A stretch of DNA of 64,000 bases from Brugia malayi (taxonomy: Eukaryota > Nematoda > Chromadorea > Rhabditida > Onchocercidae). The stretch covers positions 9,931,001-9,995,000 of the forward strand of contig NW_025062478.1 of assembly GCF_000002995.4 (NCBI RefSeq), in the 5' to 3' direction. The translations under genes and the position numbers were made by a program. Positions 13,148 to 25,369 of this stretch are shown here, one piece after another. The stretch's first letter is position 1. Each line of letters begins with the position of its first letter. Under the pieces are notes generated by a model. That model had not been told where the DNA came from, made no database searches, and saw nothing but the letters and a program-made list of their open reading frames with translations.

Positions 13148-15214
13148 TTACAATGGTTCATCTGGGTTTAAATTCTTTTTTGTCTGGCTTTCATGCCATG
13201 CTTTACAAATTGTCCTTTTCATGTCATCGTCTCCTTCATCATACAGTTGCTTCATCAAATTCATCAGTGATTCTTGTGGATCTGCTTTTTGATCAAGTTT
13301 TGGTGTACTAAAAAACACAGAAGTTATACTGAATTCAAATGCACCCAAACTGAGAAAAAAACACTGCTTATTGAAAAAATATCGCCCAAAAGTACAAAAT
13401 AAACTAAGATATTTTGAAAGAACTACCAATTAATTAAAATGTATTTTATATAAAAAACAAAACCTCTTTTCTTTGCTCTGCATTTCCGCTTTCGTCAAAT
13501 ACTTCCAATTTTCCTCATCACTTTTTCGCATCATGATCAACAGAAGGTTCGTTTTTTGCTATAGCAAGATCAAAATAGGTTATTTTATGGAGTGAAAATA
13601 ATTTGTTAATTAATCAGAGTTTTATGCAGTGTGATACTATAGATCGAAATAAACAGAATGAATATTCTGCAAGATCAAGAAATTTTTCTGCGGTTATACA
13701 AACAAAGGAAGGACATATAGAACAAATACTACCAGTCAGAAGTGGAATTGTAGAAGGGTAGTATGAAAAGATAACATTATAAACGATTCCAAACTGATTC
13801 GAAAGACTGTTTTGCATTTGTGGCCAAGAAGAAAAAGCCAAAATATAGAATATATCATTTGGTCATCATGTAAGAAATTCATGACGGTACGAACGACAGC
13901 ATGAATGCAATTATATGTTGAAGCTTATTTAAATATACAGAAGAGTTAAATTTTGAAATAAAATCAAAATAATTTTTGATGGAATTTGAAAAAAAAAATG
14001 CGGCGTTTTTCAAGAATAATAGTTTAAGGATCGTGAAAGTGTTACCTTGAAAGAAGAGCCGGATGGGTTGATTGTTTTCAATAAACCCTTTATTATTAAA
14101 GAGTAATTTTTTGAAGATACATCATGAGCATTAACATGCACCTCACTGCAACCAAGGAAAAAATGTTAACAATAGCAACCGATCTTATAGTATATGAAAA
14201 AAAAAAATATCTAGATATTTTATCGTTATATAGAGGATCCATTTCTTCCTAGCAATACATAACTAAAATTTGAAATTGTAATCCATTCAGTTCTTACTTT
14301 TCTGTAAAGTTGACTGTAATTTGTTCTTCCGGAACAGTATGTATGTCTGGAATAGTAAGGTAAAGCTTCACATATTTGTCACTTTGATCCCAAGCTGAAA
14401 TAATGATAACAGGGAAAACTTTTATTATGCAGCCGTTTCCACATGAAAAGACAAAATCCCAAACTAGAAGAGCCATATTCAGTTATATATGGAATAAAAT
14501 TGAAAATCATCTAGTTGAAATCTTAATTTCAAATACCAAATCTTGTCAAAATGACAATAAGAATTCTAACTTGCAATTTGTGATACTGAAGTCAGAGGAA
14601 AATAATTTTTTGATTTCATCCACATCTTTTTCTAGATATTTCCTAATTTTTAACGCAGCGGAACGTCAGAAGAAGCCTCAATGTACAAATTAAATAACTT
14701 ATCGTCAACGATTCAGTTACCATAATTAGTAATTTTCACTGTTGCCAACGGTACAGTATTCGAAGATGCAACTTCCGTCCTCGATTGTTTCAAAACCGGT
14801 ACATCACCACATCCACCAATATTATTCGTTGCTTCTAGTGCTTTTATCTGAAACAAAAACAATAGTTATTATTTGCCAACAACTATCTTGCTCATTGTAA
14901 AGTAAATAGGAACGTATACTTAGCAACACTGTTTTATATGCCTTAATTGTTTACCGAGAAAAGGAACCTCATACTGAGCAGATGGTTTTTTTGTCGATCA
15001 TCTTCAGTCTTTCTTTTTTTAATCCTTTTGTTTCTATTATTAGGTTTATTTAATAGAACTGACCATACTTGCTAATAATGTTAGCTGACTTTACCTTGCC
15101 TTCAATTTCCGTGATCTTTTCATCTAGCATACTTTTCGTCATTTTACGTGATGCAATGGAACGCAAACTTCGCAATTCATGTAAGTCGTGGCGTAGTTCA
15201 GTACGTTCTTCCAT
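13148..15214 (-). CDS. cacybp: CACYBP/SIP, calcyclin-binding (Siah-interacting) protein (6 exons, 232 aa)
   Basis: CacyBP/SIP is an adaptor that joins Siah-type E3 ligase to Skp1-type complexes and binds S100 proteins. Exons in transcript order are 15214-15095, 14847-14721, 14394-14298, 14145-14046, 13558-13464 and 13307-13148, 699 nt in phase, close to the human length of 228 aa. Residues 1-40 form a charged helical N-terminus (Siah-binding region in the family). Residues about 75-155 form the CS/p23-like domain with [17 protein letters not shown]. Ala83 replaces the Gly usual in vertebrates, and its codon is split by an intron. The SGS domain follows ([16 protein letters not shown]). Short exons hide the CS domain from simple ORF searches, but the phases leave little doubt. 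It lies tail-to-tail with IBA57. Confidence 0.95.
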
Positions 15215-15399
15215 TTCTGTTATTCGTTATGAAAATTTAACAAAATTCAATAATCTAAAAAATGACGACTGTAACACGACATACACTTTTATTTAAAGAA
15301 TAATAAATAATAATAACGAAAAACTAACACAAACAGAAAATCTTATAAATAAGCGATCAATGAACACTTTCTCCATTTCTCAAATGCTTGCATTCAAAA

Positions 15400-15439
<40 letters not shown>

Positions 15440-15963
15440 ATATGACCAATTAGATTTCAAGAAATAGAAAACATATAATCATATTCTTACAAATTTCTAA
15501 CAAAATAATAATTAATTAATTAAGAGTGCTCTACCTTAGAAATATGCGCACTCTCAGTATACTAATTTAAGCAAACTCTAAACATTTCATTTCAAATCAA
15601 CGCACCAAATGAACCGCCGCACTATCGCAAGTTAACTAGCAAACCCATTGCTTCATTCTAACACTTGCTGGAATGTTCTCGATCGTCGCTTTGCATCTCT
15701 GCTGTCTCCTTATTCGGTGCACTCCTTTTTCTTCAATTTCTTTAACAAAGGTCAGATGCTGATTTTTTCTCATTGTTTCTCGTCTGACGCACACTTGCAC
15801 TTATATGTTTTTCTGCATCTCTTACACTTCCTCATCTTTAATCTCTGACTCCGACAGCTTTATTGTCTCCAACCTTTGTCATCATTTTCCTACCTTGAGG
15901 GCATGTTCGTAGATGCGTGCAAGTGTGTACGTCACGTATAGACACACTTCGTGCACGTATCCA

Positions 15964-16080
15964 CGCTTACACATATATATACACACACCCACATACATAC
16001 ACATATATACATACACACAGACGCATACATATACGCGCACAAACACGCACATGCATACACGACACACACGCACATGCATA
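15964..16080. repeat. CA/ACAT microsatellite
   Basis: Interrupted CA, CATA and CACG repeats give overlapping ORFs on both strands with His/Thr/Tyr or Cys/Val-rich translations. These are not genes. Confidence 0.9.
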
Positions 16081-16815
16081 CGCGTTGGTTATGTTACGTT
16101 CCACTTCAGATTTGAAATTATTTTGTAAAATAATTTAAATGGAAGTGTTCTCTGTAATTAGAGGAGATGGCGAGTAAAATAGAATGTCACAAATGAGACG
16201 TCCGTTGTGCTAAAAATAGTGGTGTTACGTAGGGTCATGACATGACATTACGTGAGATCATAACGTGTGATGAAAATCTCCAAAATATTTTCCGATTCGT
16301 TGTGGAAAATACACAAAAATCTGAGTGGTGATTAAAATTTCGATGAGTTTTTCCGAAATTTCTCAAATTAATCAATTGTTGGTGTTGTTTCTTTATTCTG
16401 TAAGGCTTTTTATAAATTAGTAAAATTTCCATTTCAATAAACATTTAAATATTATTCCAGAGTATACTGGTTTATCGATTATATTTCAGAGTATACTAGT
16501 TTATCGATTATATTTTTTTTAAAGAAAATTCAAATATTCAAATGAATTGAAATACTATCATCAATAACCGTATTTTTTTGCAAAGTTTTTTCCAGCAATT
16601 TCTCATTATTGATTGAAATACCAGGTAAAATCAGTAAATTATTGTAAAATAAGTCAAAAAATAAGATCCAGACAATGTTTGCGTACGTCAATTGTTCCAT
16701 TTTTTTGACGAATGATTGAAAGAAACTGAACAATCTTTTGTCATCACTTCATCTGATAAGAGGCATTGATGCATTTTTGTGAATGTCAACTTGTTAAAAC
16801 ATTTTTATTTCGATA

Positions 16816-16836
16816 TATGTATGTGTGTGTGTGTGT

Positions 16837-16900
<64 letters not shown>

Positions 16901-16914
16901 ATGTATGTATGTAC
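16816..16914. repeat. GT microsatellite followed by GTAT repeats
   Basis: A (GT)n run is broken by a single TAT and then passes into about seven GTAT units. Confidence 0.95.
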
Positions 16915-17879
16915 GTAACTGTGTTATTTTGTTTTATAAATAATGTAAAACTAAACATAAACTATGAAATTCTTATCAAAAATACAACTCAATCTTTCAT
17001 ATTTGACGTATTTTCACGTGTAAAAATTAGTGATAATACATATATATAATAATGATTACATGAAAATGCAATAAATGATCGAACACAAATCAATCAAAAA
17101 AATGAAATTTCATTATAATAATTAATAATTTGAATGGAATAAAATGTAATTTGCTACATTCTATTTGCTTCAATCAATGAATTCGGTATATTCTTAATTC
17201 GAATTGAAAAATAAAATCAATGATATGTATATCAAAATATGAACATTAAAGACTAAAAAGGAAAAAAAAAAAAAACTTCCAAACTGATCGTTTTGCATTT
17301 GTAATTGATTGATTAACTTTTACCTAATTCGATTCCATCCTTAGATCAGAAAAACTATTATTATTATCATTATCATCAATGTTTTATTGTTATTATTATC
17401 ATCATCGATGTCACCAATTATCTGATGTCTTCCAATTCTTCTTTCCTTTTATTATTAATGAATTTTTTGTTAGCAAAATGTTTTTTTTTCCTATTTAAAT
17501 TCAAAAATTTATCACAATATTTCCTTCTTTTTCAGAATGGAAGAAAACTGAGACAATAGCGCCTATTATCATCGTTCATATCATTAATACAAAAACATTG
17601 CGATGAGCACAAGCACTTTAATGATTATTTCTACTTTTTTTATTTAAAAAAAAAAAACATTCTTAATCAGATAATGATATTTCCAAATTCCATGCTTCTG
17701 TCAACTGATCAAAGTTGTACACTTAAGCTTACCGCTTATCATAATTGCTTTATTTGAACGATTGAAAAATGATAAAAATAAAATTTAATTAATCATTTGC
17801 AAAAATTCGATAAAGTTCAAACATTACAGATAAATAACTATTACTGAATATTTTATCCATTTTAGGTTAAAATGAGTAA

Positions 17880-18108
17880 TTATGCAACTATTAGTAATAC
17901 TATACTGTAAGTTTCCCTTCTATAATACTAAATATTTTATAGCTGTAAAAACAAATTTAGAATTTCTTTCTTACTGCTCTGTTTCCTTGTGAAACAAAAT
18001 AGCTTCCTTTCTTGATCGTTGACTTCTTGGTCCTCGATACTGGTAGAATCTCGAATCTGTACTGGTTCCGTTCTGTGTACGTGTACTGTGGGAGTCTTCG
18101 TGAAACAT
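17880..18108 (-). CDS. Candidate small gene directly behind the SL1 copy (2 exons, 57 aa)
   Basis: Fourteen bases after the SL1 copy an ATG opens a frame of 44 codons ending in a strong donor (CA|GTAAGAAAG): exon 18108-17975. An acceptor TTATAG fits in phase to exon 17919-17880, which ends at TAA, and AATAAA follows near 17745. The predicted product begins MFHEDSHSTRTQ, has a basic middle (RGPRSQRSRKEA) and ends with a short hydrophobic tail (YSIVLLIVA). No family was recognised. Composition is clearly richer in G+C than the flanks. It could be a real small gene, the 5' end of a larger one, or the remains of a retrocopied mRNA. Confidence 0.4.
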
Positions 18109-18122
18109 TTTATTATTCAAAC

Positions 18123-18144
18123 CTCAAACTTGGGTAATTAAACC
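18123..18144 (-). other. Exact genomic copy of the SL1 spliced leader
   Basis: Read on the minus strand, these 22 bases match the nematode SL1 leader at every position (start GGTTTAATTA, end AAGTTTGAG). SL1 is normally donated by a small SL RNA and joined to mRNA 5' ends by trans-splicing. Here it is followed directly by GTTTGAATAATAAA and then an ATG (18108). The next 110 nt hold no clear Sm-binding motif of the AATTTTTG/AATTTTGG type and no 5S rRNA is adjacent, so it does not look like a normal SL RNA gene. A relict leader carried in by reverse transcription of a trans-spliced mRNA is the best reading. A diverged SL RNA gene or pseudogene is the alternative. Confidence 0.8.
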
Positions 18145-18430
18145 TTAGATTAACAATAAATATTATACAACATTACAATAATGAATTGATACGTAACATA
18201 CAAATGTAACTTAATTACAAAACATTTAAAGATACAAGAAAGCTAGACATCTCGCAACCGAGCCATACCAAACAAGGAACTATAATCAGTGGCTTTGTAA
18301 GGAAGAAAATTGGGAGGGATTTTTGGGTGTTAAGGTTACGAAGTGGATGAAAATCATTTAAAACAATAGCCTTTGTTCATTAGGTTATAGCTTCGCCATT
18401 GTGGTGACAATAGCCATTAAAATGAAATAA
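18145..18430 (-). other. Mixed-composition island upstream of the SL1 copy, possible exon remnant
   Basis: On the minus strand an acceptor-like CTTCCTTACAAAG (near 18300) is followed by a short open segment reading TDYSSLFGMARLRDV and then TAG. It looks like the C-terminal end of a gene, but no other exon could be attached. The rest of the island (18240-18430) is less AT-rich than the flanks. A piece of mobile element is also possible, although no terminal repeats were found. Confidence 0.25.
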
Positions 18431-20878
18431 ATAAAGTTGAGATTTATTTTTTTTGCTAAACAATTGTACAAGTTAACAAATAAGCAAATAAAAACGTAAA
18501 CAAATAATTACATAATTAATCGAATTGTCGTTGCTTTTTTTTATATATTTAATTCAAGTGAAAAAGTGAAAAGTTTTTAATGTAAAAATATTATTACAAA
18601 TAATAAAAAAAAAAAGAAAATAAGTAGTAATGTTCTGTTAATTATATTTTTGATTTTCCAAAATTTCTCACTTAGAATATTCACTCAACAATTATTATTA
18701 TTATTATTATTTTTTTTTTTTTTTGTCTTTTTATTAAGGATTTATTAGGCGTTAAACATTTTAATTTCAATTATCTGATGAGTTATTATTTTATGCATAA
18801 TTTCAATTTAATTTCCTCTCAGATATGTCACTATTTTAGAACATTAAAAATATAATTAGAAGCAATGGTATTATTCGAGAATTCTCGAAAATATCAACTG
18901 AAAATGATATCAATAATGCAAAATGATATTATTAGTATTTGTGCTGTAAGAATGAGAAGATTTACTTTTATGAAAATTATTTTGATATTAATTGATAACA
19001 TTAAAATTAATTAACAAAAGATAATTAATTAGTAAAAATTATTTAGAACAGTTAACATTAAAAAAATATTCCAGCTTCAATTATAGTAAAAAATGATTCG
19101 TTTTGCATTTTTAAAAAAAAAAAAAAATAAATTAATTATTTCAAAATTTATTATTTGCTTATTTACAGTATTATATTGTTTACCCTGCAACAAACAGACA
19201 TTTCAGTAAAATTAACATTTTGCTTTCATCGATTCATCCTTTATTGATTGGTTTTTTCTTTTTTTAATGAAAATAAATTATTTAAATGAATCTAATAATA
19301 CGAGTATACCAGTTATTTCAGATCATTGAAATTAATTATCAATTTTAATCAGATTATATGTGAATTAAAATGATGAAACATTTTAACGTTTGGTTAAAAT
19401 TGACTAGGAAATGACGACAAAATGACAATGTTTATTGGCTGTGCTTTTTTGATTAATCGGACAACAATATGGGCAATAATTTGATATATTGGAATTGAAC
19501 TAAATAGGACGGAAATGAAATGAAATGGAATTAAATTAAATTAAATTAGATTAATGGACAAATTATTCTTTTGAGTAAATGAAATAAGTGAATCATAAAT
19601 AATGCAATTGATGAATGTGCCGTAAAAGTTAACAAAAATCAAACAAAATAAATTGAACGAACAAATTAAAAGCATTTCTCTCTTTTCTATTTTTTCATTT
19701 TTATAAACGAAGGAAGCATTTTTCCTATAATTTCTTTTCTTCAATTTTATTTCATTTTAACACAAAAAATTTAACATTTGCAATTTTAATTTTACTTCTA
19801 AAATTTCAATGATTCATTCATAGCATATAAGTTTGAATTTCAGTCAATGAATGTTTCAACTAATCAAATGAAATATTATCAATAATTTCTAATCAAATCA
19901 ATAATAATGCTATTCTAATTCTAATGTTAATTTTAAAATTAAAAAGTAATAAAAAAAATAAAAGCAAAGTGAAGAAAAGAAAAAGAAAAGTAACAAAAAA
20001 AAGCAGTGAGACATTATTATTCTAATTTGAAATTGACGTCAACTTATTTAAAAAAAAAAAAAATATTTTTTAAAAATATATTAGTATATAATTTATTTGT
20101 ACAACAAAATATCATCCGAAACTATTTGATGAATTCAATAAACCGATCAATTAGAATAAATTGTAAATATATTATTATTCACAAAGTTTTTTACTGTTAA
20201 TTGTGAAAGAGTTCGTAATGATATCATTTGCAAATTTAATTTTATTGATTTTTCAAAAAAAAAAAAAAAAAAAAAAGAAAGAAATGTGCGCATTTTGAAA
20301 TAAAATGAGCTTACTTTTAAAAAAAAGAACAGAAAAAAGGAAAAAAAGGAAAAAATGTTATTACTTTGTTTCTTTGTTTTTTTTTCCCTTTTTTGCTCCA
20401 ATTAATTCAAATGAAACTAATTTGTTTAGTTTTATTTAAAAAAAAAAAAATTGACAAATAATTTTTAACAAATGATAATAAATAATGATAATGATGATAA
20501 ATGATAACGATAATAATGATGATGAGATGAATCACATTATCATCATCATTTCATTCATTCATTCTTTCGTTTTTTTTTTCACTGCAATCCCTCCTCTTTC
20601 TTCGTTATGCCTTCTCATTTACAATGACTCAATCATCCGTTTTCTTAGTTGTTTGTATTCATGAAAAGCTTTTCTTTTTTTTTGCTCAAAATGAGTTTTT
20701 ATATTTTAGTTTAATTTTTTTTTTTTTTTTTGTTATTCAAAACAAAAAAGTAGAAAATGATAGAATTTATTGATTTTTCAATAATTTCTCCACCAATTTC
20801 AGCCAAAAATGTGATTTTTTCTTTAACTTTAACTATTTTATAGCCATTATAAATTATTATATATGATACAAAATAATA

Positions 20879-20970
<92 letters not shown>

Positions 20971-20977
20971 GATAATG

Positions 20978-21013
<36 letters not shown>

Positions 21014-22455
21014 TCAATAACTGAGAATAATGTAGTTGAAAATAAATCTTAAATTTAATGAAGTTATAAAGTTATTTTAAATTTAGAAATAAAAATCAGA
21101 AAAAAGAAAAAAAAAAGAGAAGAAGCAGTATTGGGAAATGATTAATTAATAACTGAAAGTAATTTAATTGAAAATAAATTTATATTAATCCTTTTCTCTT
21201 TTTTTTTTCTGAAATAAATTTAAATAAATTAAATTAGCTTAGTAATATTCAAATTATCATTTCTCAATTTCTTCTCCTTTTTTTTTTCTTTTTTCTCATT
21301 TTAAAGTTTGTAATTAATGAAGAATTCTTAGTGAAAGTAATTGCAAATTTTGATTTGTTTAATTTATTGAAAAAAAAAAAAGGAATTAGTGTTATAGATC
21401 TGAAAAGAGAGAGGGAGAGAGAAAGGGGGAGAGGGACAGAGAGGGAGAGAGAGAGGGAGTTATTCTTGTTGTTGTTTGGGTGACCGTAAAGATACAATGC
21501 ATTGATGATTCTTTCTTTTTCTTTCACATTTTTATTTTTTCAATTTATTTCTCAGTCAGTCATTTCTGTATTCAATTATTATTTATTATTATTTTATTTT
21601 TATTATTTAAATATTTTAATTATTTTTATTGATTAATTTTATTGATTAATTGTTTTTTTTAATTTATTTAAATTATTGATTTATTTAAGATTATAATTTC
21701 ATTCGATTAATTTTATATTTTGCATTGCATTCTATTTACAAATACATGTAAAAAGTAATGATAATAAAATCGCAAATATTTCAATTTAAAATTAAAAAAA
21801 AAAAAAATTGATTGATGAAAAAAATTTAGCACTTGCTACTTTTGTTAAGTGCTTTCTCATCATCATACTTTTTAAATTTCATTTCTTTTTTTTGATCAAA
21901 TAAAAGTTACTAAGTATTAAGGTATTAAACGTTTGCACACTTTAAAATTTTAAAATAAGCTAAATTTAAAGGTTTTATTTATTATTTTTTTTTATTAAAT
22001 CAAATTTTATCATTATTCAATGAAAAGTTTAATTTTTTCTTTTTTTTTTTTCTCTCTCATACTTTTATTATTTCAATTAATTTTTTTATTTATCTTTCTA
22101 TACATATGGCAATGAAAATTTTATTATTTTCATTTGAAAAAAATTACATTTCTCATCGTTATGCATAATTTATGAGATGGAAAAAATCATTTGGAAAATA
22201 AATTTTTTAACCAATTAAATAGAAAAGTTTTTTTTTTTTTCTTCGTTTTTTTTGAGCGCTTTTTTTGTTTCTGAAATATTTTTTGAAATTTTTTTTACAA
22301 TCATTTTCAATCAGTGATAGCAAAAAAAAAAAACTGTTTTAATTTCATTTGTAAAAAAATGAAAAAATTTTTTTCATTTCGATAAAAAATAATTTGCGTA
22401 TAATTTATCAAATAATAATATTTAAAAAAAAAAATTTTAAATCAAAATTTTGATA
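18431..22455. other. AT-rich intergenic DNA upstream of the CCDC9-like gene
   Basis: Dominated by poly-A/T, a TAA/TGATAA microsatellite (about 20879-21012) and a GA-rich tract (21407-21460). A pyrimidine-rich, more mixed stretch at 20530-20660 stands out. No exon could be supported. Confidence 0.6.
20879..21012. repeat. TAA then TGATAA microsatellite
   Basis: About twenty TAA units pass into roughly ten TGATAA units and end in plain TAA. Confidence 0.95.
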
Positions 22456-25335
22456 ATGAAAATAGAGGACGAAAAAAGTGATAAAATAATGGATGAAAAG
22501 CTTGAACTAAGTGCTAATTGTGGACGTATTCGATCCAAAGAGGACGAAGAAGCATTGGACAAAAAAATTGCTGAAATTCGAAAAAAGAATCAATTGATCG
22601 AACAAAGGAAAGAAGTTGAATTTATTATTAAATTTTAATTATTAATAATTTTTAAATTTTAATTATTATCATAATTAATATTAACAAATATTGCTATTAA
22701 TTGCATTAATGAATAATTTGAAAGCAAAAAAAAAAAAAAAATTCAATGCTAGAAATTAATAATTTCAGCAAATTTAGTCAAACTGAGAAATTCACTTCAT
22801 AAATTTGTTAATTAAAAATTAACAGATATTGTTTAATTATACATATATTATTTATTATTGTTTATTTTTTCATCAAAAGAATAAAAATTAAATTTTAATT
22901 TAATTAATTTAAACAAGAGAGAGAAGTTTTTTTTCGAAATTTTTTCACTCTTTTCTTTTTTTCTTTGAACAACAACAACAAACTTTATTGTTATTGAACT
23001 TAATTTTTTGTAATTTTATTAAGTGAAATTTTTATTTTAATTTTTAACAGTTATAAAAATTTGTTATTTTCGTTTTATTTTACTTTTTTTAAAACTTAAT
23101 TCTAGGTTGTGGAAGAAGATCGAGCAAATTTTGTCAATGAATATGGCAAAATGAGCCTTTATGATAGAGCAAAAGGGACAATGTACAGAAATGTAAATTT
23201 TTCAACAAATCAAACTTAAAGGATAATCCAAGTCATTTTCGATGGTAAACTTACCCTTTCTCATACTAAGTATTATAATTAGAGTTACTCGTTTGATTCA
23301 TTTATTCATTTCATTTTATTTTAGAGATTTTTTTCTTTTTTTAATTTATTACTTAAAATTAGAATTTGAATTGTTAACTATTACTATTATTATTATTGTT
23401 ATTATAATTACTAAGGTTAAATTATTGTACTAAATATTATAATTAGAGTTACATACATTACTCTTTTGATTCATTTATTCATTTTCATTTTAATTTAAAG
23501 ATTTTGCCATTTAGTTTTATTTATTTATTTATTCGTTCGTTGATTTTGTTGTTATTTAAAGTTAGAATTTGATTTGTTAACTATAATAATTATTATTACT
23601 GCTAAGGTTAAATTATCACTTATTAAAATTTAATAACTTACTTGTAGGCAAATAGCTTTGATACAATACTGTCACGTCGTTCATTCACGTAAGTGTTATA
23701 GTAAAGTTAAAAAGTTATAGGGAATAGATTACTTAAGTTTTGTACAAACATTTTTTAAAAGATAGGTAATGTTTGCATTATTGATTATAAATTATCAAAC
23801 TTCTCTGTATTTTTTTATCTTTTAATGATAAATCTATCAATTTGTAATCATCTAAAGTCTAAACTAATATGAAAATAGCTCAAAAATTCACGTTTTGGTT
23901 ATACGTGAAATACGTCAAATACAATACTATTAATATTCTTCGTTAATCAAATGTTATTGTATTGCACTGAATATGAAATGATATGTTTTAAAATAAACTT
24001 TTATGTTTGATTACATTTATTTATTTATTGCAAGTTAAATTTTAGCAATAAAAATTCAATTTTTTTTCCTTTTTTTTTTTTCTAATTTCAGAAAGAAACG
24101 TTAAAATCTCGAAAACCTGGAGAATGGGATCGAGAATGGGATGCTGGAAAACTAAGGTTTATCACTTTCTTCTAATTTTTTCTCTCTTTCTCGACATTTT
24201 ATTGTTTATTTATTTTTTTTAATCTTTCCTTCTCTTATATTTCAATTTTAATTTTATGCGGGAAAAAAGTATAAGTCAAGCTTTTAGATATAGTAAATGT
24301 TCAAAAAAGCAGTTGAAAATTTTGAAATTTTTATTTTGTAAAAATTTTTTTAAGAATCATTTGGGAATCATTTTAATTTTTTATTATTTTAATTTCTTCA
24401 TTTATTAATTTAGTTTTTTTTTTTTTTGAAAATTTTTTGTCTTTTCAATTATATATAATCACAATTCAGGTTCTTTTTTCTTTTTTTGACAATTATAATT
24501 TATATTTAGTGTTGAAAATTGGAAAGAGAATGTACCTGATATTGACAATAGTAAAGGAACAAATGCGCATTTTTTACGTCGATCAAAGAATCGTAGTAAT
24601 GGTTGCAAAAGTAACAATAGCGCCACATCAAAAAAAGTAGCTGAAATTAAGGAGAAGAAGCAGAAGCTAGAAGGCGCTAAAGTTTGCACTGAAACAAACA
24701 AAAAAGTATGCTTTTTGTTTTTTGCTCACAAAAATTAAATTAAAAAAAGTGTTTCAAAAAAAAAATAATTAAATTAGGGAATAAAAAAAATTTTTGTTAA
24801 TATCAAAAAAAAATTTTTTTTAGAAAAACAGCAATAATTGATTGCAAAAACTTAAAACTATTAAACATTTGATGAAGATTAATATAAAACAAAAATGTGT
24901 TTCTTAAACAGACGTGACCTGAGATCTATATTTTTGTATTTTTTAGATAGACGTGACCTCAGATCTGCATTTTTGTATTTCTTAAACAGACGTGACCTCA
25001 GATCTGCATTTTTCTGTTTCTTAAACAGACGTGACCTTAAATCTGCATTTTCTGTTTCTTAAACAGACGTGACCTGAGATCTATATTTTTGTATTTTTTA
25101 GATAGACGTGACCTCAGATCTGCATTTTTGTATTTCTTAAACAGACGTGACCTCAGATCTGCATTTTTCTGTTTCTTAAACAGACGTGACCTTAAATCTG
25201 CATTTTTCTGTTTCTTAAACAGACGTGACCTTAGATCTGAATCTTTGTACTTATCATTAAATACCATAACTCCAATTTGCAATGATACATTTGAATATCA
25301 CTTATTTCATTTTAAATTATTTAAGAAAATTCTTT

Positions 25336-25369
<34 letters not shown>

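Larger units (their letters stand above)
15215..17865. other. Intergenic DNA with simple repeats
   Basis: No exon is supported here. The segment holds a 37-base A tract (about 15402-15438), a CA-rich microsatellite (15964-16080), a perfect 29-bp tandem duplication starting CAGAGTATACT (16458 and 16487), and a GT/GTAT microsatellite (16816-16914). A segment at about 15600-15900 of more normal composition, just upstream of CACYBP, probably contains its promoter. Long ORFs over the CA and GT tracts are repeat artefacts. Confidence 0.6.

Noticed and set aside
15913..16138. Three overlapping ORFs of 65-73 codons on both strands
   Set aside because: They are translations of the CA microsatellite.
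18000..18430. LTR or transposon remnant as explanation of the G+C-richer island
   Set aside because: No terminal repeats, target-site duplication or transposase/RT motifs were visible. The SL1 match explains part of it better.
23648..23688. Exon-like segment between CCDC9 exons 2 and 3 with a good GTAAGT donor
   Set aside because: Its 41 nt would shift the next exon out of frame (AAAGAAACG becomes a stop-containing frame). Exon 2 joins directly to 24092 in phase 0.
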